From assembly GCF_000013385.1 (NCBI RefSeq), contig NC_007760.1, forward strand, positions 2,667,001 through 2,731,000: a stretch of DNA of 64,000 nucleotides, given 5' to 3'. The translations under genes were made by a program, and so were the position numbers. The stretch comes from Anaeromyxobacter dehalogenans 2CP-C. Its GTDB lineage: Bacteria > Myxococcota > Myxococcia > Myxococcales > Anaeromyxobacteraceae. The notes under the pieces were generated by a model. That model did not search any database. It had not been told where the DNA came from and was given only the letters and a program-made list of their open reading frames with translations. This document shows, in pieces, positions 26,965-37,824 of the stretch (positions are counted from its first letter, which is position 1; every line of letters begins with the position of its first letter).

Positions 26965-29709
26965 GGTGTCCCTCCTGGCGGAATTCGCCTCCGATCCCGA
27001 AAGCATCGCACGATGCGCCTCGAGCTTGCCTCTTTTTTCGCGAAGCTCCTCCGCCCGGGCACGGTCCTTCTCGACCACCGCCGGCGGCGCGTTCTGCACG
27101 AAGGACGGGTTCTGGAGCTTCCGCTCGAGGACGGCGAGGTCCTGATCGACCTTCCCGATCTCCTTGTCCACGCGGGCGGTCTCGGCCGCCAGGTCGATCA
27201 CCCCGGCCAGCGGGACGCGGACCTCGAACCCGGGGCCCACCCCCACCGCCGACTGCGGCGCCGGGGCGGTCGCCGCCGCGACGACGAGGTGCGAGCCGTC
27301 GATGCCGGCCACCCGGTGCACCCGGGCCAGCTCGCCGGCCTGCAGCAGGTCGCGGACGGCGGGATCCGCCACCGCGATCTCCACCGGCGCCTGCGCGCCC
27401 AGCTTCACCTTCCACGGGATGCCCATCTCGCCGCGGATGTTGCGCACCGCGTCGATGATCCCGAGAACCGGGCGGAAAGCGGCCTCCGCGGCCTCGTCGG
27501 CCTCCCCCTTGCGGGGGTATTCGGCGGCCAGCACCGAGTCGGCCCAGGCGCTCGCGCCGACCTGCGCGCGGAGCACGTGCCACAACTCCTCGGTGATGAA
27601 CGGCATGAACGGGTGGAGCAGCCGGTAGGACGTCTGGAGGCAGTGCACCAGCACCGCCTGGACGCTGCGCCGCGCCTCGGGGTCCTCGGAGGCGAGCGCC
27701 TCCTTGGACAGCTCGATGTACCAGTCGCAGAGCTCGTGCCAGACGAACGCGTAGACGGCGTTCGCGGCGTCGTTGAACCGGAAGGCGTCGAGCGCCTCCA
27801 CGGTCTCGTTCACCGTCCGCTGCAGCCGGGCCAGGATCCAGCGGTCGGCCGGCGTGCGCGCGGCGCGGGCCGGGTCCTCGCCCCGCTCCTCGTAGCCGGC
27901 CAGGTTCATGAGCGCGAAGCGGCTCGCGTTCCAGAGCTTGTTCGCGAAGGCGCGGTAGCCCTCGATGCGCTCCTTGGCGAGCTTGATGTCGCGGCCCTGC
28001 GCGGTGAGCGCCGCCAGCGTGAAGCGGAGCGCGTCGGCGCCGTACTGCTCGGTGATGACGAGGGGGTCGATGACGTTCCCCTTCGTCTTCGACATCTTCT
28101 GGCCCTTCTCGTCGCGCACCATGGGGTGCAGGTACACGGTCCGGAAAGGCACCTCGCCCATGAAGTGGAGGCCCATCATCATCATCCGGGCCACCCAGAA
28201 GAAGATGATGTCGTGCCCGGTCTCCATGACGGAGGTCGGGTAGAAGGTCCGCAGCGTGTCGGTCTGCTCCGGCCAGCCCATGGTGGAGAACGGCCACAGG
28301 CCGGAGGAGAACCAGGTGTCGAGCACGTCCTCGTCCTGGCGCAGCTCGCGCTTGCCGCAGGTCGAGCAGGCCTCCGGCGTCTCGCGCGCCACCGTCACGT
28401 GGCCGTCCGGGCAGTACCAGGCCGGGATCTGGTGACCCCACCAGAGCTGCCGGCTGATGCACCAGTCGTGGATGTTGCGCATCCACGCCATGTACGTGTT
28501 GGTCCACTGCTCCGGGATGAACCGGGTCTTCCCCTGCTCCACCGCCTCGATGGCCGGCCGGGCCAGCGGCTCGATGCGCACGTACCACTGGTCCGAGATC
28601 AGCGGCTCGAGGATGGTGGCGCTGCGCTGGCAGCGGCCGAGCGGCAGGACGTGCGCCTTCGCGCCGCGGTCCAGCCCCTGCTCGGCGAGGAGGCGCTTCA
28701 CCTCCTTGCGCGCCTCGAAGCGATCCAGCCCGGCCAGCGGGCCGGCCTCGGCGGTCATGCGGCCGTCGGGGCCGATGACCGTGATCATCTCGAGGCCGTG
28801 GCGCTTGCCCACCTCGAAGTCGTTGAAGTCGTGCGCCGGGGTGACCTTCACCGCGCCGGTGCCGAACTTCGGATCGACCAGGATCGCGTCGGCGACGATG
28901 GGGAAGGTGCGCCCGGTGATGGGGTGGCGGACCTTCTTGCCGTGGAGCGCCATGTAGCGCGGGTCGAGCGGGTGGACCGCCACCGCCGTGTCGCCGAGCA
29001 TGGTCTCGGGCCGGGTGGTCGCGACCACGATCTCGCCCGAGCCGTCGGCGAGCGGGTACGCGAAGCTCCACAGCTCGCCCTGGTGCGCCTCCTCGTGCTC
29101 GACCTCGAGGTCGGAGAGCGCGGTGCGGCAGTCCGGGCACCAGTTGATGAGCTTCTTCTCCCGGTAGATGAGCCCCTCCTCGTGCAGGCGCACGAACACC
29201 TCGCGCACCGCCCGGGAGAGCCCCTCGTCCATGGTGAAGCGCTCGCGCTGCCAGTCGAGCGAGGCGCCCAGCGCCTTGTGCTGCTCGCCGATGCGCGACC
29301 CGTACTGCTCCTTCCACGCCCAGACGCGCTCCAGGAACGCCTCGCGCCCGAGGTCGTGCCGGCTCTTCTTCTCGGCCTTCTTCAGCTCCTTCTCGACGAT
29401 CATCTGCGTGGCGATGCCCGCGTGATCGGTGCCGGGGAGCCAGAGCGTGTTGAACCCGCTCATCCGCTTCCAGCGGATGAGCACGTCCTGCAGCGTGGCG
29501 GTGAGCGCGTGGCCGAGGTGCAGCGAGCCGGTCACGTTGGGCGGCGGCAGCACGATGGAGAACGGCGGGCGGGTGCGGTCGTGCTCGTCGCCGTGGAAGT
29601 AGCCGCGCTCCTGCCAGAAGGGATACCAGCGGGCCTCGACCTCGCGGTGCTCGTAGCCCTTGGCGAGCTCGGTGCGGTTCTCGTTCTCGATGGGATTCGG
29701 GTTCGACAC
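26551..29709 (-). CDS. valS: valyl-tRNA synthetase, open frame continuing through the H1-like gene
   Basis: Charges tRNA-Val. Residues 1-915 are a complete class I ValRS: the HIGH motif as HLGH at 64-67, the editing domain with [17 protein letters not shown] and [15 protein letters not shown], zinc-ribbon cysteines ([15 protein letters not shown]), the KMSKS loop as KMSKT at 538-542, the anticodon domain with DRWILARL, and the C-terminal coiled coil ([21 protein letters not shown] in part) that grips the tRNA. The frame then has no stop and reads on through Met916, the H1-like start, to 26551, giving 1052 residues if uninterrupted. A run of six A bases (minus strand, near 27033-27038) lies in the coiled coil. 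The GTG start is preceded by GGAG. Confidence 0.9.
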   Translation of the reverse strand: MSNPNPIENENRTELAKGYEHREVEARWYPFWQERGYFHGDEHDRTRPPFSIVLPPPNVTGSLHLGHALTATLQDVLIRWKRMSGFNTLWLPGTDHAGIATQMIVEKELKKAEKKSRHDLGREAFLERVWAWKEQYGSRIGEQHKALGASLDWQRERFTMDEGLSRAVREVFVRLHEEGLIYREKKLINWCPDCRTALSDLEVEHEEAHQGELWSFAYPLADGSGEIVVATTRPETMLGDTAVAVHPLDPRYMALHGKKVRHPITGRTFPIVADAILVDPKFGTGAVKVTPAHDFNDFEVGKRHGLEMITVIGPDGRMTAEAGPLAGLDRFEARKEVKRLLAEQGLDRGAKAHVLPLGRCQRSATILEPLISDQWYVRIEPLARPAIEAVEQGKTRFIPEQWTNTYMAWMRNIHDWCISRQLWWGHQIPAWYCPDGHVTVARETPEACSTCGKRELRQDEDVLDTWFSSGLWPFSTMGWPEQTDTLRTFYPTSVMETGHDIIFFWVARMMMMGLHFMGEVPFRTVYLHPMVRDEKGQKMSKTKGNVIDPLVITEQYGADALRFTLAALTAQGRDIKLAKERIEGYRAFANKLWNASRFALMNLAGYEERGEDPARAARTPADRWILARLQRTVNETVEALDAFRFNDAANAVYAFVWHELCDWYIELSKEALASEDPEARRSVQAVLVHCLQTSYRLLHPFMPFITEELWHVLRAQVGASAWADSVLAAEYPRKGEADEAAEAAFRPVLGIIDAVRNIRGEMGIPWKVKLGAQAPVEIAVADPAVRDLLQAGELARVHRVAGIDGSHLVVAAATAPAPQSAVGVGPGFEVRVPLAGVIDLAAETARVDKEIGKVDQDLAVLERKLQNPSFVQNAPPAVVEKDRARAEELREKRGKLEAHRAMLSGSEANSARRDTMEIQNEQKPTQDAPAAQAQPAQENPVVESAEKAVAAVSEAAQQAATAVASGIEKVADAVRKTVRRSVKKAAATRAAMKKKITKKAPAKKAAAKKPVAKKKVAKKAPAKKAAAKKVARKPAPKKVAKKTAKKKAGKRK

Positions 29710-29806
29710 GTCGTCTCCGGGCCTGCGCGGGCCGCGGCCGCCCGGCGATCGGGCGCGCGGCCTCGGCGCGGCATGCGTTGGGAACGGGCGGCGCCGCCGC
29801 GGCGGC

Positions 29807-31216
29807 TCAGCCCTGGCGCTGCTTGACGAGGCGGTCGAGGTTCTCGCGGATGATCGTCTCCGCGAGCTCGGGGACCACCTCCCAGACCACCCGCTCGATG
29901 ACCTCGCGCGACGCCTTGCCGATGGCCTCGCGCAGCGCCGCCTCCCCGCCGTCCGCCGCGGCGGCCGCCGGCGCCGGCGCGTGGCCGGTGGAGGCGGCGG
30001 GGGGTACGAACGCGTGCATGGGCGCGAGCTCCGGCGCCTCGTCCGGCGCGCCGGGCAGCTCCACGGGCGCGGCGCGCGGGGCGTCCAGCTCGAGCGCGGG
30101 CGCCGGCCTCGCGGCGGCGGGCTCGCCGCCGAGGTCGAGGTCGCTCCAGTCGGTCTCGGGGGCGGGCGCCGGCGGCGGCGCGTTCACGGCGCGCTGCGGG
30201 CCGCCGGGCCCGACCTGCGGGCCCTGCACGCCGAAGCCGAACGGATCGCGGCGGGCGGCGGGGGCGGCCGGCTGCGGGATGGGCGTGGGCGCCGGGCGGG
30301 CGCCGGGAGGCGGCACGCCGGGGCCGGGGCGGAAGCCCGCCGGTGCGCCGGCCATGCCCGGGCGGGCGCCGGGGGGCGGACGGGCGCCGGGGTGCGGCAT
30401 CGCGGCGCCGGGCGGACGCGCACCGGGCGGCATACCCGCCATGCCGGGCATGCCCGGGCGGGCGCCGGGAGGCATCCCGGGGGCGGGCGGACGCGCGCCG
30501 GGCGGCGGCGCCGCGCCGGGGCGGAAGCCGGCGGGCGCGCCGGGCATGCCGGGGCGGGCGCCGGGTGGCATGCCGGGCCGCATCTCGGGCATCGCCGGGC
30601 GGGCGCCGGGCGAAAAGCCAGCGCCGGGCGGGCGCGCGCCGGGGGGCGGCATCCCGGGGCCGGGCGCGAGCGGGCGGCCCGCGCCGGCCGGGACGGCGGA
30701 GAGCGGGCGGGCGCCGGGCGCCGCGGGGGCGGGCGGGCGCGCACCGGGGGGCGGCGCCAGCGGGGCGCGCTGCGAGGGCACCGGGGCCTGCGCGGCCGGC
30801 TGCGGCGCGGCGCCGGCCCCGCGGTACGGCGAGGGCGCGGCCACGGGCGGCTCGCCGAGGAGCTCGCGGACCTTGTTGATGAGCGTCTGGCTCTCGAAGG
30901 GCTTGGAGACGTGGCCGTCGGCGTGCGCGCCGCGGGCGCGGGCCTCGTCGAACGCCTCGAACGTCCCGGCGAGCAGCAGCACCGGGATGCCGCGCAGCGC
31001 CGGATCGGACTTCACCGCCTCGCACAGCTCGTAGCCGTTGCGCCGCGGCATCACCACGTCGGCCAGGATGACCGCGGGGCGGAGCTCGCGCGCCTTCGCG
31101 AGCGCGTCCTCCCCGTTGTCCACCGCGACGACCTGTACGTCCTCGTTCGCGAAGGTGATGCCCACGACCTTCTGGATCGTGATCGAGTCGTCCGCGAGGA
31201 GAAGGGTCTTGGGCAT
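29807..31216 (-). CDS. CheY-type response regulator with long Pro/Gly/Ala-rich linker and C-terminal helical domain
   Basis: A 469-residue protein in three parts. The receiver domain (1-120) has LLADDS, the phospho-acceptor Asp in VILADVVMP (about residue 52) and Lys in HVSKPF. Residues about 125-330 are a low-complexity linker built from PGAR, MPPGARP and GMPG units. The C-terminal 60 residues ([39 protein letters not shown], in part) form amphipathic helices of a kind common at the end of myxobacterial response regulators. No DNA-binding or enzymatic output. The CheW-like protein and diguanylate cyclase next door suggest a chemosensory or motility signalling role, which is inference. Confidence 0.82.
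   Translation of the reverse strand: MPKTLLLADDSITIQKVVGITFANEDVQVVAVDNGEDALAKARELRPAVILADVVMPRRNGYELCEAVKSDPALRGIPVLLLAGTFEAFDEARARGAHADGHVSKPFESQTLINKVRELLGEPPVAAPSPYRGAGAAPQPAAQAPVPSQRAPLAPPPGARPPAPAAPGARPLSAVPAGAGRPLAPGPGMPPPGARPPGAGFSPGARPAMPEMRPGMPPGARPGMPGAPAGFRPGAAPPPGARPPAPGMPPGARPGMPGMAGMPPGARPPGAAMPHPGARPPPGARPGMAGAPAGFRPGPGVPPPGARPAPTPIPQPAAPAARRDPFGFGVQGPQVGPGGPQRAVNAPPPAPAPETDWSDLDLGGEPAAARPAPALELDAPRAAPVELPGAPDEAPELAPMHAFVPPAASTGHAPAPAAAAADGGEAALREAIGKASREVIERVVWEVVPELAETIIRENLDRLVKQRQG
30285..30765 (-). repeat. degenerate PGAR/PGMP-encoding repeat tract
   Basis: The linker of the response regulator is encoded by many imperfect copies of a 12-21 base unit reading roughly GGCGCCCGGC on the coding strand, with translated units [15 protein letters not shown] and GAPAGFRPG. 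The block containing [12 protein letters not shown] recurs closely as [12 protein letters not shown], showing internal duplication. Confidence 0.7.
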
Positions 31217-31261
31217 GGGGCGGGTTTCCGGGCCGGTCCGGGCCTGTGGAGAGGATCCACT

Positions 31262-31291
31262 CCAGTACCGCCGGGATCCCTCGAATGTCAA
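31262..31291 (-). promoter_or_regulatory. candidate promoter of the proline-rich response regulator
   Basis: On the minus strand consensus TTGACA (31291-31286) and a weak TACTGG (31267-31262) are 18 bases apart, giving a leader of about 40 bases before the ATG at 31216. Confidence 0.35.
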
Positions 31292-31351
31292 GATTTGCGG
31301 GGCATTGCGCAGGGTTGGCGACACTCGGGCCCGCGCCGCGCCAGGCTGCGG

Positions 31352-32119
31352 CTAGCCCCCGAACAGCGCATCCCACGGCGGACGCAGCACGTCCTCGCCG
31401 CCCTCGCCGACCCCGAGCACGCGGTCGGCCACCACGCCGATGCCGGCGCCGCCCGCGTCGAGCAGGAGCACGGTGCGCCCCTCCCCTCCGGCGCCGCCGT
31501 ACAGCACGGCCAGGTCCACCACCGGGTGGAGCGCGCGGCCGTGGTAGAGCAGCCCGCGGTGCGACGGCGGGGTGAGCGGCACGGGCGCGAGCGCCGGCTC
31601 CTCGAGCACCTGCAGGAGCAGCGCGAGCGGGACCGCGTACTCCCGCCCCGCCCGCGCGAAGCGCAGCTCGCGCTCCGCGCCGAGGCCGAGGTCGGGCGGC
31701 GGCTCGGCGGCGTCCAGCGCCGGCTCCAGCGGGGCGAAGCCGAGCGTCCCGACCGCCAGCTCCAGCGTCACCGCCCCGCCCATCACGATCGCGCCGGCGA
31801 ACGGCGGGGGCTGCGGCAGCGGCGTGCGCGCGGGGAGCTGGAAGAACTCGGCCTCGGCGAGGTCCACGATCCCGTGCAGCGCCTCGACGCGCAGCGCCAC
31901 GCGCGGGGGGCCCTCGGTGAGGAGCGCGAACGGGCACGGGCCGCCGGACAGGCCCAGCACGGTGGAGACGAACGCCGCCGGCACCGCCTCGCCCCGGGCG
32001 ATCACCTCGCCGGCCGCCTCGGGGACGGCGACGATCTCCCGGAGCTGCGACAGGCGCAGCGCCAGGCGCACACCGCCGGCCGAGAAGAGGAGCGCCTTGC
32101 GGTCCGAGGGGAGCGACAC
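31352..32119 (-). CDS. tandem CheW-like domain protein
   Basis: A 255-residue protein with two CheW/SH3-like folds. The first (about 5-130) has ALLFSAGGVRLALRLSQLREIVAVP, degenerate but with the CheW strand pattern. The second (about 150-255) has RELRFARAGREYAVPLALLLQVLEEPALAPVP, LYHGRALHPVVDLAVLYG and VLLLDAGGAGIGVVADRVLGV, which match CheW well (quoted pieces are partial). Double CheW proteins act as adaptors in chemosensory arrays. There is no cheA or receptor gene in the window. It is divergently transcribed from the diguanylate cyclase, with 25 bases between the starts, so expression of the two may be linked. Confidence 0.75.
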   Translation of the reverse strand: MSLPSDRKALLFSAGGVRLALRLSQLREIVAVPEAAGEVIARGEAVPAAFVSTVLGLSGGPCPFALLTEGPPRVALRVEALHGIVDLAEAEFFQLPARTPLPQPPPFAGAIVMGGAVTLELAVGTLGFAPLEPALDAAEPPPDLGLGAERELRFARAGREYAVPLALLLQVLEEPALAPVPLTPPSHRGLLYHGRALHPVVDLAVLYGGAGGEGRTVLLLDAGGAGIGVVADRVLGVGEGGEDVLRPPWDALFGG

Positions 32120-32144
32120 GGCTCATGATATACGACGATCCGCG

Positions 32145-33512
32145 ATGGCCTACTCGGTCCTCCTCGTGGACGACGAGCGCTTCGCGCGCACCGTGTACTC
32201 GGACTACCTGCGCGCCGCGGGGTACGAGGTCGAGCTCGCGGAGGACGCCGAGGCGGCGCTCGCCCTGCTGCGCCAGCGGCGCTTCGACGTGCTCCTCACC
32301 GACGTGATCCTCCCGGGCTCGTCCGGCCTCGACCTGCTCTCGGCCGCGAAGCAGCTCGACCCGAACCTCGAGGTCACGGTCATCACCGCGCTCGACAAGG
32401 TGGACCCGGCGGTGCGCGCCATGAAGTCGGGCGCCTCGGACTACCTCGTGAAGCCGGTCACGCCGGAGCAGCTCCAGCTGGCGGTGCAGCGCTGCCTCGC
32501 CACCCGCGAGCTGCTCGCCGAGAACAAGGTGCTGCGCGCGCACCTGACGCTGTTCGAGACCGGCCAGCGCATCGCCGCCACGCTCGATCGCGACAAGCTC
32601 GTGCCGATGGCGCTCGCCTCGGTCGCGGCGGCGGCGCGCAGCGCCGTCGCGGTGCTGCTGGAGAAGGCGGCGGACGGGAGCTGGGTGCCCTCGGGCACGC
32701 ACGGGACCGATCACCCGGTGGCGATCGAGCTGCTCGCCGCCTGCCCGGACGAGCTCGGCGCGCTCGAGGCCGAGCCGGTGGCGCGGGCCGAGCAGGCGCC
32801 GGGCGAGCTGGGGCCGTTCGGGCCGCGGGTGCTCCTGCTGCCGGTCACCGAGGAGGGCGCGCTGCTCGGGGTCGTGGCGGTGCAGGCGCCGGGCCCGCTC
32901 GACCCGACCGCCGCCGAGGCGGTCGCCTACCTCTGCCGCAACCTGGGGCTGGCGCTCCGCAACCTGGGCCGGCTGAGGCAGGTCGAGCACCTCGCCTACC
33001 TCGACGACCTCACGCACCTCTACAACACCCGCTACCTGGACATGGCGCTCGAGCGCGAGATGCAGAGCGGCCGCCCGTTCTCGGTCCTGTTCATGGACCT
33101 CGACCACTTCAAGACGGTCAACGACCAGCACGGCCACCTCTCCGGCTCGCGCCTGCTCGTCGAGGTGGCCCGCGTGCTCCGCTCCTGCGTCCGGGACGAG
33201 GACGTCCTGGTCCGTTACGGGGGGGACGAGTACGTGGTGCTGCTGGTCGGGATCGACTCCGGCGGCGGGCTGAAGGTGGCCGAGCGGGTCCGCCGGGCCA
33301 TCGAGGACCACCGCTTCCTGTCGCGGGAGGGCGCCCGGGTGCGGGTCACCGCCTCGATCGGCCTCGCCAGCTACCCCGAGCACGCCCAGGAGAAGAGCGA
33401 GATCCTGGACCTCGCCGACCGCGCCATGTACCGGGGAAAGCGCTCCAGCCGGAACGTGGTCTACATGGCGTCGAAGGACCTGCCCCCGATCCCGGCCGGC
33501 GAGCGGCCGTAG
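32145..33512 (+). CDS. response regulator diguanylate cyclase (receiver-GAF-like-GGDEF)
   Basis: Makes cyclic di-GMP under control of phosphorylation. The 455-residue protein has a receiver domain (1-120) with Asp53 (LLTDVILPG) and Lys in YLVKPV, a GAF-like middle domain (about 140-275), and a GGDEF domain (about 290-445). The active site reads GGDEY at 359-363, an accepted variant, and the product-inhibition I-site RDED lies at 350-353, exactly five residues before it. FSVLFMDLDHFKTVND supplies the metal-binding Asp. Activity and c-di-GMP feedback are therefore expected. The cognate kinase is not in the window. Confidence 0.92.
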   Translation: MAYSVLLVDDERFARTVYSDYLRAAGYEVELAEDAEAALALLRQRRFDVLLTDVILPGSSGLDLLSAAKQLDPNLEVTVITALDKVDPAVRAMKSGASDYLVKPVTPEQLQLAVQRCLATRELLAENKVLRAHLTLFETGQRIAATLDRDKLVPMALASVAAAARSAVAVLLEKAADGSWVPSGTHGTDHPVAIELLAACPDELGALEAEPVARAEQAPGELGPFGPRVLLLPVTEEGALLGVVAVQAPGPLDPTAAEAVAYLCRNLGLALRNLGRLRQVEHLAYLDDLTHLYNTRYLDMALEREMQSGRPFSVLFMDLDHFKTVNDQHGHLSGSRLLVEVARVLRSCVRDEDVLVRYGGDEYVVLLVGIDSGGGLKVAERVRRAIEDHRFLSREGARVRVTASIGLASYPEHAQEKSEILDLADRAMYRGKRSSRNVVYMASKDLPPIPAGERP

Positions 33513-33518
33513 GCGGGC

Positions 33519-33557
33519 AAAAAAAACGCGGGGCCAAGGAAGGATCCTTGGCCCCGC
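33519..33557 (-). terminator. Rho-independent terminator (minus strand)
   Basis: Perfect 12-bp stem GCGGGGCCAAGG / CCTTGGCCCCGC (33528-33539 and 33546-33557) with a 6-base loop, followed on the minus strand by eight T residues (33526-33519). It is the only textbook intrinsic terminator in the window. It closes transcription arriving from the groEL side or from the candidate small RNA promoter. For the plus-strand diguanylate cyclase the T tract is on the wrong side. Confidence 0.85.
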
Positions 33558-33655
33558 TGACGACGACTGCCGGGTTCCGCCCGTCCGAGCACGTAGTAGC
33601 GGCTGCCCTCGTCATCGACGAGACGGGCCGATATCGCCTTGGCCGTCCGTCGTAT
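33519..33655 (-). ncRNA. candidate structured small RNA, about 137 nt
   Basis: Between a consensus-like promoter (33690-33662) and a textbook terminator lies a 137-base stretch with no acceptable open reading frame. It folds by eye into nested helices: ACGAC at the 5' end with GTCGT near 33570; GCCCGTC with GACGGGC (33632-33626 and 33589-33583); and the hairpin CTCGTC-GAT-GACGAG (33622-33608). The terminator hairpin makes the 3' end. The arrangement of promoter, structured body and terminator is that of a free-standing small RNA. It does not contain the SRP RNA or tmRNA signatures I know; 6S RNA cannot be excluded. Boundaries are predicted. Confidence 0.6.
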
Positions 33656-33661
33656 GCAAAT

Positions 33662-33690
33662 ACCCTACCCGGGCGAGGGCCCGGTGTCAA
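33662..33690 (-). promoter_or_regulatory. promoter of the candidate small RNA
   Basis: On the minus strand a perfect TTGACA (33690-33685), a 17-base spacer and TAGGGT (33667-33662) precede an AT-rich stretch ATTTGCATA, giving a start near 33655. No open reading frame with a usable start codon follows. Confidence 0.6.
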
Positions 33691-33718
33691 TGACGCACCC
33701 CGCTGGGGGATGGGGATT

Positions 33719-33746
33719 CCCCCTGCACCCGCCTCGGTGCAGGGGG
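33719..33746. terminator. hairpin just downstream of groEL
   Basis: CCCCCTGCAC (33719-33728) and GTGCAGGGGG (33737-33746) form a perfect 10-bp stem with an 8-base loop, 22 bases after the groEL stop on the minus strand. It lacks a T tract, so it may be a 3' stabiliser or weak terminator separating groEL from the small RNA promoter. Confidence 0.5.
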
Positions 33747-33768
33747 AAAACCCGAGGGACGGCGGACG

Positions 33769-35527
<1,759 letters not shown>

Positions 35528-35639
35528 GCGGCGCCCGGCCGCGACCCCGGTAGCCCGCCGGCACCCCCGGATCCGCGCCGTGCGTGAAGCCCGGCGCGCG
35601 CCGCCGCGCGGCCCCGCCCCCTCGCCGGGGGCGCGCCGT

Positions 35640-35668
35640 TTGACACCGGCCGCCCGCCCCGCTACTCG
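35640..35668 (+). promoter_or_regulatory. candidate leaderless promoter of the TPR-metalloprotease gene
   Basis: Consensus TTGACA (35640-35645), a 17-base spacer and TACTCG (35663-35668) end 6 bases before the ATG at 35675; the bases between are CGACGC, with no ribosome site. Confidence 0.45.
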
Positions 35669-35674
35669 CGACGC

Positions 35675-36736
35675 ATGCCCGGTCCCGACGCGCTGGACGA
35701 CCTCCTCGATGCCGCCGCCGCCGCGCTCGAGGAGGGCGAGCCCGAGGAGGCGCTCGCCCGCGCCGACGAGGCGGTGGGCCAAGCGCCCCGGTCGGTCCCC
35801 GCGCTCCACCTGCGCGCCGCCGCGCTCGCCGCGCTCGATCGGCTCGACGACGCGGCCGAGGCGTACGACCGCGCGCTGGAGCGCGGCCGGGACGACCCCG
35901 AGCTGCTCGCGGGGGCGGCCGACTTCCACCTGAACGTGCTCGCCGACGAGGACACCGGGCGCGAGCGGGCCGAGCGCGCGCTGGAGCTGGCGCGCAGGGG
36001 CAGCCGGGCCGCCCGGAAGCTCGACGACCCGGACCTCGCCGCCGACCTCGCCTACCTCGAGGGCGCGGCGCTCGACCAGCTCGGCCGCGCCGACGAGGCG
36101 CTCGCGCGGCTGGAGGAGGCCGCGCGGACGGCGCCGGACCGGGTGGACATCCTGCTCGAGCAGGCGTTCGCCCTGTACGAGCTGTCGCGCCTCGACGAGG
36201 CGCGCGCGGTGCTGCTCCGGGCCGAGGCGCTCGACCGGAAGGACCCGTGGGTGCACCACCAGCTCGGGCTGGTGGCCGAGCGGCAGGGCGACGCGGCCGA
36301 GGCGGCGCGCCGGCTCGCGCGGGCGCGAAAGCTCGCGCCGGAGGAGTTCCCCGAGCCGGTGTCGCTCACGCACGAGGCGTTCGACGCCGCGGTGGAGGCG
36401 GCGCTGGAGCGGCTGCCCGAGCCGGTGCGGCGGTACCTGTCGAACGTGGCGATCACGGTGGAGGACCTGCCGCAGGACGACGACCTGCGCGGCTCCGAGC
36501 CGCCGCTCTCGCCGGCGATCCTCGGGCTGTTCCGCGGCGCGGCGTGGGGGCAGAAGGCGTCGATGGATCCGTGGAGCCACTTCCCGTCGTCGATCGTGCT
36601 GTACCAGAAGAACCTGGAGCGGTTCGCGCGGAGCCGCGAGGAGCTGATCGAGGAGATCGGCGTGACGCTGGTGCACGAGGTCGGGCACTTCCTCGGGCTG
36701 GACGAGGACGAGCTGTGGGAGCGGGGGTTGGATTAG
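35675..36736 (+). CDS. TPR-repeat protein fused to a minimal zinc metalloprotease (zincin) domain
   Basis: A 353-residue fusion. Residues about 5-225 are acidic TPR repeats (ALEEGEPEEALARADEAV, ALHLRAAALAALDRLDDAAEAYDRAL and others, in part). Residues about 235-350 match the short metallopeptidase family of PF06262: VSLTHEAFDAAVEAALERLPEPVRRYLSNV region, SSIVLYQKNLERFA, and the extended zinc motif HEVGHFLGLDEDE with His334, Glu335 and His338. No signal peptide, so the protease acts in the cytoplasm; substrates of this family are unknown. The TPR part probably selects the substrate. It is divergent from groEL with about 260 bases between the genes. Confidence 0.85.
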   Translation: MPGPDALDDLLDAAAAALEEGEPEEALARADEAVGQAPRSVPALHLRAAALAALDRLDDAAEAYDRALERGRDDPELLAGAADFHLNVLADEDTGRERAERALELARRGSRAARKLDDPDLAADLAYLEGAALDQLGRADEALARLEEAARTAPDRVDILLEQAFALYELSRLDEARAVLLRAEALDRKDPWVHHQLGLVAERQGDAAEAARRLARARKLAPEEFPEPVSLTHEAFDAAVEAALERLPEPVRRYLSNVAITVEDLPQDDDLRGSEPPLSPAILGLFRGAAWGQKASMDPWSHFPSSIVLYQKNLERFARSREELIEEIGVTLVHEVGHFLGLDEDELWERGLD

Positions 36737-36786
36737 GGGGGGCGGTCGGTCGAGGGAGCGCCTTGCGAGGGCAAGCTCTGTCGCCC

Positions 36787-37755
36787 TCACGCCCGCGGGC
36801 GCTGGGCGGCCTGCTTCGCCTTCCACGCCTCGATCGCGGCGCGGACGCGGGGCATGGCGGCGCGGGCGGCGTCGATGCCGGACTGGACGCAGCGCTTCTT
36901 CTGCGTGAAGTCGAGCATCCCCACGCCGCGCACGTCGGGCTGCACCAGCACGTCGGCGCCCTGCTTCCGGTGCGCCACGTTCTCCGCGAACATGATGTTG
37001 GTGGCCTGGAGGATCACGTCGAGCGCGTTGCGGATGCTGGTGTTCCCGACGTCCTCGGAGATGTCCACGGCGATCACCACGTCGGCGCCCTTCTCGCGGG
37101 CCACGTCGATGGGGATGTTGTCCACCACGCCGCCGTCCACGAGCAGCTTCCCCATGTGCCCGACCGGCTCGAAGATGCCGGGGATGGCCGAGGACGCGCG
37201 GACCGCGGGCGCGACGGGGCCGCGGTCGATCACCACCCGCGTGCCCCAGTTCAGGTCCGTCGCCACCGCCGCGAACGGCACCTTCAGCTGCTCGATGTTG
37301 GGCTGCTTCACCTTCGCCCGCACGAACGCGTCGAGCTTCTCGCCCTTGGCGTAGCCCATCCCCATCACCGCGTTCACCAGCCGGAAGTCGAACAGGTCGT
37401 CCTGCTGGAGCTGGAACGCGGTCCACTCGAGGTCGAACGAGTCCTTCTCGCTCGCGTACAGCGCGCCGATGAGGCTGCCGACGCTGGTCCCGACCACGAG
37501 GTCCACGGGGATCCGCTCCTGCTCGAGCACGCGGATCACGCCGATGTGGGCGAACCCGCGCGCGGCGCCGCCGCCGAGGACGAGCGCGATCCTGGGCTCG
37601 CGCACGGGGGCGGGCGGGGGAGCGACGGGCGCCGGGGCGGGCGCGGACGGGAGCTCCGCGGCGGGGGCGACGGGGCCGGCGGTGCGGCACGCGGCGAGCG
37701 CGGCCAGCGCGGCGGCGGCCAGGGGGGCGAGGGTGGCGAGCGGGGTGCGGCGCAT
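36787..37755 (-). CDS. patatin-like phospholipase lipoprotein (RssA/YjjU type)
   Basis: A 322-residue serine lipid acyl hydrolase. Starting at ATG 37755, a lipoprotein signal peptide ends at LAAC with Cys23, so the protein is lipid-anchored in the envelope. A Pro/Ala linker follows to residue 52. The patatin domain has the oxyanion motif GGGAARGFAH, the nucleophile elbow GTSVG with Ser91, and the dyad Asp207 in VDGGVVDN. Domain length and motif order match bacterial patatins. It ends 50 bases from the convergent TPR-protease gene and lies downstream of nosY by 69 bases, probably a separate unit. Confidence 0.88.
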   Translation of the reverse strand: MRRTPLATLAPLAAAALAALAACRTAGPVAPAAELPSAPAPAPVAPPPAPVREPRIALVLGGGAARGFAHIGVIRVLEQERIPVDLVVGTSVGSLIGALYASEKDSFDLEWTAFQLQQDDLFDFRLVNAVMGMGYAKGEKLDAFVRAKVKQPNIEQLKVPFAAVATDLNWGTRVVIDRGPVAPAVRASSAIPGIFEPVGHMGKLLVDGGVVDNIPIDVAREKGADVVIAVDISEDVGNTSIRNALDVILQATNIMFAENVAHRKQGADVLVQPDVRGVGMLDFTQKKRCVQSGIDAARAAMPRVRAAIEAWKAKQAAQRPRA

Positions 37756-37824
37756 CGGGCGATTCTGGCGCGGGACGCGGGCGCGCACCAGCGCCCTGGC
37801 GGCGCGGGGCGCTCCGACAGTCCC

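Noticed and set aside
27020-27050. Programmed frameshift at the A6 run in the valS tail
   Set aside because: The zero frame is open across the site and the other frames have no nearby stop or domain, so there is no positive reason to invoke a frameshift; a sequencing check is enough.
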